This document shows, piece after piece, positions 26,248-34,727 of a stretch of DNA of 64,000 bases. The position numbers were made by a program, and so were the translations under genes. Source of the stretch: JARYMI01 sp037444845 (GTDB lineage Bacteria > Acidobacteriota > Aminicenantia > Aminicenantales > UBA8522); NCBI GenBank assembly GCA_037444845.1, contig JBBILQ010000001.1:62001-126000 (forward strand). The letters run 5' to 3'. A model generated the notes under the pieces. It did not search any database. It was not told the DNA's origin and saw only the letters and a program-made list of their open reading frames with translations. The stretch's first letter is position 1; every line of letters starts with the position of its first letter.

Positions 26248-27555
26248 TCACCCCTTTTTCGGTTCCTTTTTTTGCTTGGCCGCTTCTTCCCGCTCGCTGA
26301 GATACTGGCTCCGGTCGAAATAAACCTCTCCCTCGATGATCGTCATTTCGCAGCGGGTGTAGGCGCTCAGAGGATGTTCGTTGAAGATGGCCACGTCGCC
26401 GTGCTTGCCCGCTTCGAGGCTGCCGGCGATTTTCTCAACGCCGAGCTGGATGGCCGGGTTGAGCGTGACGAGTTTGAGCGCTTCTTCTTCGGGAAGGCCT
26501 CCGTACTTGATGGCCTTTGCAGCGTCGTTGAAGAGCCGGCGAATCCGCTCGGCGCTATCGGAGTTGATGGAGACGAGAATTCCGTTCTGGGCGCAATAGG
26601 CGGCCATCGGCGCGATGCCTTCTGCCGCCTCGACTTTGTAAGCCCAGTTGTCGAGGAAGATAGAAATGCCGATGCCTTCCCCGGCGAGCTCGGGCACGAT
26701 CTTGTAGGCCTCGGGAATGTGTTCGAAACAGGCAATCTTGAAGCCGAATTCCTTGGACAGGTTGATGAACTCCAGGGTCTCGTCGGCCCTGTAAGAGTGG
26801 CAACGGGCGACGAGGTTCCCACGCAACAGCTCAGCCAGAGTATCGAGCCTCAGGTCTCGCCGCGGGGGCAGCAGCGTTTTCGGAGGACTCTTGGATTTGC
26901 TGACCTCGTTGTACCGATCCCATTGGCTCATGTATGTCCTGGCTCTGAGGAGTTCTCTCCGGATGATGGCGTTGACGCCCATCCGGGAGACTGGATAACG
27001 CGGCGGGCCGGTTGCGCCTATCCGGTTGGCCTGCTTGGGATTTTCTCCAAGGGCAAACTTGAGGGCTTTGTAAGCCTGGGGAACGACGAGCTCATCGGAC
27101 GGACGGCCTCTTTTTAGCTTCAAAGTCACGTTCCGGCCGCCGATCGGGTTCGCTGAGCCGTGCATCGTGTGGACCATGGTCACGCCGCCGCTCAAAGCGG
27201 TAAAAATGGACAGGTCCTCGGCGTCAATGACGTCGGCCATGTCAACCTCAGCGGTGATGACGTCGCCGGTTTCGTTCGTTCCTGAGAGCGCAATGTGCGA
27301 ATGCGAATCGATGATCCCGGGCAGGACAAACTTTCCGGAAGCGTCGATGACCTGAACTCCAGGAGGAGCTTGGATATTTTCCCCGATCTGCTTGATGATT
27401 CCTCCCATGATCAGGATGTCACCCCTGGGGATGACGCCCTTTGTTACGGTCAGGATTGTCCCGTTTTTGACCAGCAGGCTCCCGCCCGGCCAGGCCGGCG
27501 AAGCGGCGAAGCTGAGGATAAGAATACACGAGAAGAGAAATATCATCTTTTTCAT
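26248..27555 (-). CDS. Exported amidohydrolase, metal motif intact
   Basis: A 435-residue imidazolonepropionase/prolidase-like amidohydrolase with a signal peptide (MKKMIFLFSCILILSF). The metal motif DSHSHIALSG is present, with later ligand candidates in VARCHSYRADE and FEHIPEAYK and an Asp in SINSDSAERI. The C-terminal cap TLNPAIQLGVEKIAGSLEAG-KHGDVAIF is typical. It stands between two paralogues that have lost the HxH motif. The basic end (EEAAKQKKEPKKG) is unstructured. Family members hydrolyse cyclic amides or X-Pro dipeptides; the substrate here is unknown. Confidence 0.9.
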   Translation of the reverse strand: MKKMIFLFSCILILSFAASPAWPGGSLLVKNGTILTVTKGVIPRGDILIMGGIIKQIGENIQAPPGVQVIDASGKFVLPGIIDSHSHIALSGTNETGDVITAEVDMADVIDAEDLSIFTALSGGVTMVHTMHGSANPIGGRNVTLKLKRGRPSDELVVPQAYKALKFALGENPKQANRIGATGPPRYPVSRMGVNAIIRRELLRARTYMSQWDRYNEVSKSKSPPKTLLPPRRDLRLDTLAELLRGNLVARCHSYRADETLEFINLSKEFGFKIACFEHIPEAYKIVPELAGEGIGISIFLDNWAYKVEAAEGIAPMAAYCAQNGILVSINSDSAERIRRLFNDAAKAIKYGGLPEEEALKLVTLNPAIQLGVEKIAGSLEAGKHGDVAIFNEHPLSAYTRCEMTIIEGEVYFDRSQYLSEREEAAKQKKEPKKG

Positions 27556-27566
27556 GGTAGCCTCCT

Positions 27567-29189
27567 TCAGGGTGCGGTCTTAGGAACGCGCGAGGCTCGA
27601 AGCTCGGCATTTCCCATGACCGTGGAGATCGTTCCTTCAAGAGAATCCTTTTCAGCCCGGCCGCTGAATTCCATGGTCATGGTTTGACCCATGATCGTGG
27701 CTTCGATTGAAAACGTAAGGGTGCTTCCGCTGAAGGTTCCGTTACGGATTTCCCAGCGGCCCATTTCGCTGGCCAAAACGCCACTGACCTGGCTTCCTTC
27801 CTGCTCGAGCTCCATCGTCATGTCCAGTTCGCCCATTGGACTGCGCACAGTGGCCTTCCAGGTTCCGGTCACGTTTATGCCTGCGGGCTGGGTTTCAGCC
27901 GCTTTTTTTTCAACCTGGAAGAGGAGGCCGTCCACAAAGACCTTTTCTATTTCCGTTTTTTCGTCAAAGATTTCACCTTTGGCCAGGATGACATTGGCAA
28001 TTTTCCCCGTTTCAAGGCTGCCCAGGATAGAGTCAACTCCCAGGAACTTGGCTGGCGTGATGGTCAAGGCTTTGAGGGCTTCCTCGGCCGGGAGTCCGGC
28101 TTTGATGGCGTCGCGGATGTTTTTCTGGATGGCTGCGGCGTCAGTGAGGCCGAAGGAAGTCAGGGCGAAGGACAGCCCGGCTTGCGAAAGAGCTTTGGCA
28201 TTGGCTGGATAGATATCTTTTTCGGCTCTTCTCTTCTCTTCCTCTCCTTTTTGGGCGTATTCGCTGCTCATCGGGGGGCGAAAATCGAGAGATACGAGAA
28301 GCGGCACGGGCGTTTTTCGAAGAAGGTCGACGACACGCCAGGCCTCGTTGGCGCCGCTGATGAGAACGTTCAGGTTGAATTCGCCGCGCAGCCGAAGAGC
28401 TCGCCTGATGTCTTCCTGGTTGGCGCAGGTAAAAATGATCGGTTTTTTATCGACGACGTACGGAACGAGGTCTTCGAGGTTAGGATTGTACTCAGGTCTC
28501 TTCAGTCCCCGGCGAAGCTGTTCAAAGCGGGCGCGATGGGAAGCATAATAAGCCGCATCCAAGAAGGACTGTCTGAGGAGAGCCATCGTTCCCATCAGGC
28601 TCGACGGGTAAGCCCCTCTCTCTGTAGCGAAATTGATATGGAGAGCGACGGAGTTTTTGACCACCATGGGTTCGACAGCCTCGCCGTTAAGGTTAATGAG
28701 GACGCTCCGGCCGGCGAAGATGCCCGTCCCGGCCACGGTCAGGACGGTCGTGATCCCAATGCGATGAAGCGCCTCGATCGTTGCCTTCTTTGGCTTAAGG
28801 AGAGTGAACGCCTCGAGGCCGGGTTTAGCCGAGGGTTTCATGGGCTGACTTTCGGAAGCCCGAGGAGCCTCGGTGGCCGGCCGCTCTTCCTTAGGCGGCT
28901 CGATGAAGAAATTCGTGTGGGCTGAGATCAAGCCAGGATAAGCGGTCAAGCCTTCGGCCTCGATCACTTCAGCGTCCTCGGGAATGTTTATTATTCCGAT
29001 AGTTCCTATAGATTCAATAAGGCCGTCGCGGATGACGACGACGCCCTTTTCGACCGTGGGCCCGGCGACCGGCACGATCCGGCAGTTGACCAGAGCGTAC
29101 GTCGGCTGGACATCCGCCCGAACGAGCGCCGGGCTAATGAGAGTGATGATGACCAGAACCATGAGATTCTTGATAACCGTTTTAGCCAT
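27567..29189 (-). CDS. Exported amidohydrolase-fold protein with degenerate metal motif and C-terminal beta domain
   Basis: The first gene of the leftward amidohydrolase operon encodes 540 residues from the ATG at 29189, which follows GAAAGGAGG; an in-frame ATG at 29291 gives an unlikely 34-residue extension. A signal peptide (IKNLMVLVIITLISPALV) leads into an amidohydrolase fold, but the metal motif reads PGLISAHTNFF, with only one of the two histidines. The fold ends with FLGVDSILGSLETGKIANVIL. A further 95-residue beta-rich domain (WKATVRSPMGELDMTMEL onward) resembles lipocalin-like tails on exported hydrolases. Catalysis is doubtful. Confidence 0.88.
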   Translation of the reverse strand: MAKTVIKNLMVLVIITLISPALVRADVQPTYALVNCRIVPVAGPTVEKGVVVIRDGLIESIGTIGIINIPEDAEVIEAEGLTAYPGLISAHTNFFIEPPKEERPATEAPRASESQPMKPSAKPGLEAFTLLKPKKATIEALHRIGITTVLTVAGTGIFAGRSVLINLNGEAVEPMVVKNSVALHINFATERGAYPSSLMGTMALLRQSFLDAAYYASHRARFEQLRRGLKRPEYNPNLEDLVPYVVDKKPIIFTCANQEDIRRALRLRGEFNLNVLISGANEAWRVVDLLRKTPVPLLVSLDFRPPMSSEYAQKGEEEKRRAEKDIYPANAKALSQAGLSFALTSFGLTDAAAIQKNIRDAIKAGLPAEEALKALTITPAKFLGVDSILGSLETGKIANVILAKGEIFDEKTEIEKVFVDGLLFQVEKKAAETQPAGINVTGTWKATVRSPMGELDMTMELEQEGSQVSGVLASEMGRWEIRNGTFSGSTLTFSIEATIMGQTMTMEFSGRAEKDSLEGTISTVMGNAELRASRVPKTAP

Positions 29190-29324
29190 GGGCCTCCTTT
29201 CAAGCAAAAATTGTTGTTGGCGAAAGAGCAGGACATCTATGAAAAGCCCATCCCTTAATTTGAGTCTCCATGAGTGAAAAAATTTTAACAAAAGCGACTT
29301 GCTCCGTCAACCGCTGTCTTCGCC

Positions 29325-29474
29325 CCAAAATTGCCTGTAGAAATTTCTTGGGCAGCGCAAGAGCTTGCGCTTCTGCAAAATTGGCGCGATAAGCCCACAC
29401 CCGATGGATGGCGTGGTTCGGGGGTGAACGACGACAGGGCCCGTCGGGTGATTCTATCAAATTTTGGGTTCGCA
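29325..29474. repeat. Dispersed intergenic repeat A, copy 1
   Basis: This segment lies in the 412-base gap between the divergent amidohydrolase operon and the methyltransferase gene, which holds no convincing ORF. It shares ordered blocks with 35853-36093: CCCAAAATTGCC, TTCTGCAAAA, a TGGCG-TTCGG block and, most strongly, a block running from GGGGGTGAAC through CGACAGG and CCCGTCGGGTGATTCTATC to a GGTT-CG end. A perfect inverted repeat (GCGCAAG/CTTGCGC) lies at 29355-29370. This copy lacks the roughly 80-base insert of copy 2. Confidence 0.65.
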
Positions 29475-29601
29475 CGGTTCGTATCTCCTTCCCCATGATC
29501 ACGAGAGGAGCCCGACCGCAATGATCATCCATTTGGAGACACTTCCCTTCATGCTCGGGCAAACCCGGCGACAGGTGCGAGCAACGCCGTTTTTTGATAG
29601 C

Positions 29602-30318
29602 ATGAAAACTCAGGCCGAAATGACAAATAGACGGATTCAGGCTATTTTCTCCGAGGTAGCCGAGCGCTACGAGCTGGTCAATCACGTCCTGACCTTCGGC
29701 TTGGATCGACGGTGGCGCAATCACGCCGCCCGGCTGGCCGCTCGGATTGAGGGAACACTCTGGCTTGATGTCTGCAGCGGGACGGGTGAGATGGCCGAGA
29801 GCCTGCACCGGTATTCCGCCGGCCGGGCAAAAATTGTCGTCGTTGATTTTAGCCCCGCTATGCTGGCCCGGGTTTCTGCCAAATCGGCAGGCCGCGATTT
29901 TTTGCTGACAATGGCTGAAGCAGGCCGGCTACCCTTTGCCGACCGAACCTTTGACTTGGTGACGATCTCTTTTGCCACGCGCAACATCAACACCTCAACC
30001 GGTGCCCTGCTCAAACACCTCCGGGAGTTCCGGCGTGTCCTCCGTCCCGGCGGCTGCTTTATCAACCTCGAAACAAGTCAGCCGATTCACCCCGTCGTCA
30101 GGAAGCTATTTCATGCCTATATCAAGATTGCCGTCAGGCCGATCGGAACTTTTTTGTCTGGGTCGAAAGCCGGCTACGCCTATCTCTCCTCCACCGTCCC
30201 CCGCTTTTACAGCGCCGCAGAACTTAGCTCCCTGCTCAGGCAGGCTGGATTTGGGCGTGTCATCGAAAAGCCATTGTTCTTCGGAGTAGCGGCTATCCAC
30301 TTAGCTTTTAAACAGTAA
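29602..30318 (+). CDS. UbiE/COQ5-family class I SAM methyltransferase (demethylmenaquinone methyltransferase type)
   Basis: The enzyme should methylate a quinone precursor with S-adenosylmethionine. The 238-residue protein has the UbiE layout: FSEVAERYELVNHVLTFGLDRRWR, the SAM loop LDVCSGTGEMAE, VVDFSPAMLA, a DLVTISFATRNI strand, then RRVLRPGGCFINLE and AYLSSTVPRFYSAAELSSLL. ATG 29602 is chosen because it leaves the normal short N-terminus; the frame is open back to 29464 through repeat A, and an ATG at 29620 is also possible. No other menaquinone gene is seen in the window. Confidence 0.87.
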   Translation: MKTQAEMTNRRIQAIFSEVAERYELVNHVLTFGLDRRWRNHAARLAARIEGTLWLDVCSGTGEMAESLHRYSAGRAKIVVVDFSPAMLARVSAKSAGRDFLLTMAEAGRLPFADRTFDLVTISFATRNINTSTGALLKHLREFRRVLRPGGCFINLETSQPIHPVVRKLFHAYIKIAVRPIGTFLSGSKAGYAYLSSTVPRFYSAAELSSLLRQAGFGRVIEKPLFFGVAAIHLAFKQ

Positions 30319-30433
30319 TGAGAACAGGGCAACAAAGCTTGTTTTTCTGGCCACGCCCCAGCAGGCACGGGCGGTGAAATGAGTTGTTGATTGACGGCAG
30401 TTAAGGTAATATTGATGACTTGAGAAAGCGGCC

Positions 30434-31447
30434 ATGCTGCAGAGAATGTACCGCCAGGCTGTGAGGGTTCTTAAGGCAACGATTGCCATCATCTCTAACC
30501 GTGAATCTCTGCTCCTTTCCTTTCCCCTTCCGCTAGAAGTGACGTCCCTGCTCACGGATTTCAAAGAAGTAACAAACATCCCTTATCCCTCTGACCCGGA
30601 CGGCCGGATCAGCATCCGTGAGATGCCAGCAGTCAAACCGTCAATCCGCATCTCCGGAGAGCGCGCCGTATTCTGCGGCCCCTTCATTAGCCTGACCAAG
30701 CAGGCATCCGACCTGAGATACAGCTTGTGGGGCAACCAGGGGTTTCTTTGCCGATTTGCCCTGTATCTGCTGGAGAAAAACCATCAGGTCTACAGCCTCC
30801 ATGCCTGCGGCCTTTTCCAAGCGGAAAAAAACAGGTTGGTGGTCATCGCCGGTGGAGCAGGGAGCGGCAAAACAGTCTACCTTCTCAGCGGACTGGAAAA
30901 AGGGTTGAAACTTTTTTCGACCGAGACCGTTCACTTCACCGTCAAGGCCGGCGGCATTCTCTGGTTCATGGGTTCGCTCGTGGACAACGTCAGGCTGGAG
31001 ACCCTTCGGCGTCACTTCCCGAGTTTCCTCCCCCCTGCGCTACCCTCGAGCGCCGCCGTTCCTCGGGCCCCCTGGCAAGACAAAATCGCCATCGACTTTA
31101 GTTCCTACCGGTATTCAGAGGATGTCCTGTTCGGCCCTGATGTCGTGATCATCTTCCCTCGCATCGAAGAAGGCTGGGACGCTTTTCTCCTCAGCCCCAT
31201 GGAAAATCCTGCTCGAGCAGCCAAAGCCCTGTTCGACAATATATCTGAGAAGTTAGCCGAGACTGTGGTCCTTTATGACAGGATTCCAGCGCCCGGATTG
31301 GACAATTCCGATTTAGCCAGAGCGAGGCTCAGAGCTGCCGAAACGTTGGCCCGGTCGAGCCACACTCGTCTCGTGGCCTCTGTCCTTTCCAGCCCGGGTC
31401 AATGCTGGGGCGACTTGCTCGCCGGACGACTTTCGAAAAGGAGCTGA
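30434..31447 (+). CDS. HPr kinase-like P-loop protein
   Basis: This 337-residue protein resembles the HPr-kinase/PEP-carboxykinase-like group often called HprK-related kinase. The centre has LHACGLFQAEKNRLVVIAGG followed by the Walker A loop GGAGSGKTVYLL (near residues 139-150), and then the strand-rich KLFSTETVHFT. The N-terminal 100 residues do not match HprK sensor domains I know. It could phosphorylate a protein or a small molecule. The next gene starts two bases after its stop, so it is coupled to phosphosulfolactate synthase. Confidence 0.7.
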   Translation: MLQRMYRQAVRVLKATIAIISNRESLLLSFPLPLEVTSLLTDFKEVTNIPYPSDPDGRISIREMPAVKPSIRISGERAVFCGPFISLTKQASDLRYSLWGNQGFLCRFALYLLEKNHQVYSLHACGLFQAEKNRLVVIAGGAGSGKTVYLLSGLEKGLKLFSTETVHFTVKAGGILWFMGSLVDNVRLETLRRHFPSFLPPALPSSAAVPRAPWQDKIAIDFSSYRYSEDVLFGPDVVIIFPRIEEGWDAFLLSPMENPARAAKALFDNISEKLAETVVLYDRIPAPGLDNSDLARARLRAAETLARSSHTRLVASVLSSPGQCWGDLLAGRLSKRS

Positions 31448-31449
31448 AC

Positions 31450-32256
31450 ATGACTCCTAAAGCTTGGGAAGGAACTTTCCGCATCCCCTGCCCGGGGAGA
31501 AGCGAAAAACCCAGGCGGACAGGCCTGACCATGGTCATAGACAAGGGCCTCGGAATTTATTTTCTCCGGGACCTCGTCCAAACGGCTGGCGACTACATCG
31601 ACATCATCAAGCTGACCTTCGGCACCTCAGCGTTTTACGAGCGAAGCCTGCTCAAAAAGAAAAACAAGCTGATCGTCTCTTCCGGCATCGAGGTCATGCC
31701 GGGCGGAACCTTTTTTGAAGTGGCCGTCTGGCAAAAAAGCCTGGATGCTTATCTTAAGAAGGCTCGCGACTTAGGGTTCAGCGCTGTTGAAGTCTCTGAC
31801 GGCACGATCGAGATGGATCGGGCTGCCCGGAAAGAGGCGATCAAAAAATCCCTCGACATGGGCTTCAAAGTCATCACTGAAGTGGGCAAGAAGGATCCCA
31901 AAGAAGCTCCTCCGGCCGGGCTGATCACTGAACTGATCCGTGAGGACCTAGCTGCTGGTGCTTTTAAGGTCATCATTGAGGCCCGCGAAGCCGGCAAGGG
32001 CGTCGGCATCTTTGACCAAGAGGGAAAAACAAAGACAGACGAGGTCGACCGCATCCTGGCCGCCGGCGCCGCCGCGGAGGATTTAATCTGGGAAGCTCCT
32101 CTCAAGGACCAGCAGCAGGACCTTATCCTGCGTTTTGGACTCAACGCTAACCTTGGGAATATCCCGCCCGAAGAAGTGCTGGCTCTGGAAGCGCTCAGGC
32201 AAGGGCTGCGCGGAGATACGCTGAAGCGAGCCTATTCTAAGGCTTCGAGGAGTTGA
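31450..32256 (+). CDS. comA: Phosphosulfolactate synthase (ComA family)
   Basis: ComA adds sulfite to phosphoenolpyruvate to give (2R)-phospho-3-sulfolactate, the first step of coenzyme M synthesis in methanogens and of sulfolactate formation in some bacteria. The 268-residue TIM-barrel protein shows IDKGLGIYFLRDLVQTAGDYID, KLTFGTSAFY, FSAVEVSDGTIEM, ITEVGKKDP, KVIIEAREAGKGVGIFD and IWEAPLKDQQ. The ATG at 31450 follows AAAGGAGC and begins two bases after the previous stop. No later coenzyme M genes (comB, comC) are in the window. Its 3' end overlaps the GH63 gene by 25 bases. Confidence 0.88.
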   Translation: MTPKAWEGTFRIPCPGRSEKPRRTGLTMVIDKGLGIYFLRDLVQTAGDYIDIIKLTFGTSAFYERSLLKKKNKLIVSSGIEVMPGGTFFEVAVWQKSLDAYLKKARDLGFSAVEVSDGTIEMDRAARKEAIKKSLDMGFKVITEVGKKDPKEAPPAGLITELIREDLAAGAFKVIIEAREAGKGVGIFDQEGKTKTDEVDRILAAGAAAEDLIWEAPLKDQQQDLILRFGLNANLGNIPPEEVLALEALRQGLRGDTLKRAYSKASRS

Positions 32257-34640
32257 ATGAGGACAGCGTGATCGCCCTCGGGGATTGTTATTTTTTGAGA
32301 GCGGCCCGTAAAAACTTTTTTGAGGTCGTTATCAACGAGGATTTGGTATTTTCCTTTTTTAAGGAATTGGATCTGCACTTCCCTTCCCTTGAGGGTTTTG
32401 ATTTCGAAGGAGACTTCGTTCTCCGAGTAAAGAAAATGCCTGAAAACCGCGCCACCGTTGGCCTTCAGAATTTCGCGCTCCTCCTCGATGAGCTTGATTT
32501 TGGAGTTTGAAACCTCGACCTGGTAGTGCCTTCCCTGGATGGCCAGGCGGACAAGTTTGCCTTTTTTCTCCGGGTTGAGCATGCCGAATCGGAAGCCTTC
32601 CCAGGGCGTAAAATCAAGATATTCCTCGATGCCGATGAGGGCGAAAAGCGGACCCCAGCTTTGAAAGCGCTGGCCGCCCGCCTCGCCTGTCCGGGAGTCA
32701 TAATTTTCCGGGCAAAGCTGGAAATTCTCCCAGCTCCGCAGAAACAGGCCCGCGCTTTTCTGAGCAAACTCTGCCGCCACGGCGTCAAAACCGAAAGCCT
32801 TCAGACCCTGGTAGACGAGATAGTTGGTCGGCGGCCAGACCGCGCCGCGCCAGTACTGCTGCTCTTTGAAAAGTGGGTCATCGCGAGAGACGGTTGGCAG
32901 GATATAGTCTCCCCAGAATTCTTTTGGGTTGAGGAGTCGCTTGATCATCGCCAGTGCCTGCTCTTTATCGGGAATACGGGCCAGCAAAGGATAGAAGTTT
33001 GATGCCGCCTTGCGGGTGGAAAAACGACCGTCCCAGTGCCGGTCAAAGTAGAACTTCTCCCGCTCGTTCCAGAGGCGGCTGTTTATAAGTTTTTTCATTT
33101 GGTCGTATTCATCAAGATAGAAGGCGTAGTCATCATGGAGGTTCAGGATGTTGGCGATCTGGGCCAGGCAATAGGCGTCAAGCGCATAGAGGGAGTTGAG
33201 GTCCAGGCAGTTCATCATCAGAGTCCCCGTCTCCTCGCTGAATGGGGCTTCTTCCCAGTTGGGCAAGTCGTCCTGTCCCGATTCCCGCATGGCTCGCTGT
33301 TTTCCTTCAGCCGTGATTTCCCAGGAAGGGACCGCCGTAGAGACAAGCTCGGCGTCTGAGCCCCACTCGAGGAGGCCGTCGCCGTTGCCGTCGCGGCGCG
33401 CCTGGCCGTTGGACTTGGGAGCTTTCCAGAAGGCGTGCCATTTTTTCAGGCTTGGGTAAGAGAACTTGAGCAGGTCCAGGTCTCCGACCTTCCCGAATAG
33501 TTTGAGGACACAGAAAGCACCCAAGGGAGGCTGTGAGCGGTCGGCTGTTCCGCCGAACCGGCTCCGCCAGTTGGGGATGTTCCCGTTCGGGTACTGAGTT
33601 TCCAGCACAGACTCGATAATGTCCCGGACATGTTTTGGGCTTTCCACAGAGGCTTCCAGGGCGCTAAAGAAAGAAGTCCATTCGAAGATAGTCCAGTGGT
33701 CTTGAAGGCCCCCGGGCTGGAAAATCCAGCTCCTTCCCGCAGGCGTGTAAAGCCGATGGTGGCCTGGCTGGTAAAGGGTCATCCAGAAGATATTGTTGGT
33801 GATGGCTTCGGCGGCGCCCTTAAAAAGGCCATCGGCCTTGACCCTTTTATTCTGGTAGCGGCGCTCTTCTTCGAGAAGGAAGTTGCTTATTGTTTTGCTG
33901 TTCTTGTAGCGATAGATCTGATTGGCCAGGATTTTCGGGTCTTCGCCGACCCCGGCAACAAAATAGAGGTCCCTCTCCTTCTCCATGGAAAAAGGCAAAG
34001 AGATGTCTTCCCCTGTTTGCACCGGGACAGCATCAGGCTGGCGATCCGACCAGAAGAGGTAGTGAAGCTTTTTGTCGATTCCGTTCTCGGCTTGAACCTG
34101 TCCATCAGCAAGCAAGCGATACTCACCGCTGATATTCCATGGGAAGTAGTGAATGATATGAAGCTCGATGTTCTTGGGTGCTCTGACCCGGCCAATAACC
34201 GTTTTTTCATTCTGTCTGGACCATTCCAGGGTCAGTGTTTCCGATTTTGACGCGGGCTTAATCAAAATCGGAGTCTCCTGCGCCTGGTGGAAAGGCAGGC
34301 TGAGGTCGGCCTGGATACGGGAGTATTGCCCGTCAGGAGAGTGAGGTCCGACTTCGGAGACCAAATAGAACAGGTCCCGGCCCTCTGCTCTTCGGCCCTC
34401 CTTGACAACCCTGATTCGGAAGCCAAAGACAGAATCCCGAGAAGCGGCCAAGACGAGTCCGAACCATTCTTTTCCCTCGAGAGCTCCGATATAAACGTCT
34501 TTCCAGGGATAGAAAACCTCTGCGCGCATAGGGAGGACCGTGATTGTCGTGGCGAACAATAAAAGAACAGCGAGAAAAAGGGTCAGCCTCGCTCGGCGGT
34601 TGGTGGCTTTTCTGATGTGGTTTCTTGCGAAGTCATGCAT
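32232..34640 (-). CDS. Exported GH63-type glycoside hydrolase
   Basis: The 802-residue protein has a hydrophobic leader (about residues 19-40) and an (alpha/alpha)6 barrel of the GH63/trehalase-like kind. Landmarks are GGLQDHWTIFEWTSFFSALE, YPNGNIPNWRS, DRSQPPLGAF, the DGNGDGLLEWGSDAE calcium-like loop, YWRGAVWPPTNYLVYQG and YDSRTGEAGGQRFQSWGPL, which should carry the acid/base residues. The N-terminal 230 residues and last 130 are beta-rich. GH63 members cleave alpha-glucosides or mannosylglycerate/glucosylglycerate; which applies is unknown. No ribosome site is obvious at 34640, so the exact start is uncertain. Confidence 0.86.
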   Translation of the reverse strand: MHDFARNHIRKATNRRARLTLFLAVLLLFATTITVLPMRAEVFYPWKDVYIGALEGKEWFGLVLAASRDSVFGFRIRVVKEGRRAEGRDLFYLVSEVGPHSPDGQYSRIQADLSLPFHQAQETPILIKPASKSETLTLEWSRQNEKTVIGRVRAPKNIELHIIHYFPWNISGEYRLLADGQVQAENGIDKKLHYLFWSDRQPDAVPVQTGEDISLPFSMEKERDLYFVAGVGEDPKILANQIYRYKNSKTISNFLLEEERRYQNKRVKADGLFKGAAEAITNNIFWMTLYQPGHHRLYTPAGRSWIFQPGGLQDHWTIFEWTSFFSALEASVESPKHVRDIIESVLETQYPNGNIPNWRSRFGGTADRSQPPLGAFCVLKLFGKVGDLDLLKFSYPSLKKWHAFWKAPKSNGQARRDGNGDGLLEWGSDAELVSTAVPSWEITAEGKQRAMRESGQDDLPNWEEAPFSEETGTLMMNCLDLNSLYALDAYCLAQIANILNLHDDYAFYLDEYDQMKKLINSRLWNEREKFYFDRHWDGRFSTRKAASNFYPLLARIPDKEQALAMIKRLLNPKEFWGDYILPTVSRDDPLFKEQQYWRGAVWPPTNYLVYQGLKAFGFDAVAAEFAQKSAGLFLRSWENFQLCPENYDSRTGEAGGQRFQSWGPLFALIGIEEYLDFTPWEGFRFGMLNPEKKGKLVRLAIQGRHYQVEVSNSKIKLIEEEREILKANGGAVFRHFLYSENEVSFEIKTLKGREVQIQFLKKGKYQILVDNDLKKVFTGRSQKITIPEGDHAVLIQLLEALE

Positions 34641-34727
34641 GTCGTCGTCGCTGCATTCTTTATCAAGGTTTCCTTCTTAATTTACGGCAAATGCGAGGAT
34701 AAATCAACGCTGCTAAGGGCGCTGTCA

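Noticed and set aside
26209..27117. A 302-codon plus-strand frame opposite the intact amidohydrolase
   Set aside because: It is antisense to a conserved gene with a signal peptide and metal motif.
29440..29475. tRNA-like T-arm text (GGTTCG) in repeat A
   Set aside because: No acceptor stem, anticodon arm or CCA-side pairing could be built around it.
29200..29808. A minus-strand frame through repeat A copy 1 that resembles the one at copy 2
   Set aside because: The shared residues follow from the shared DNA blocks. The frame differs in length and is interrupted at different places, so I treat it as a repeat, not a protein.
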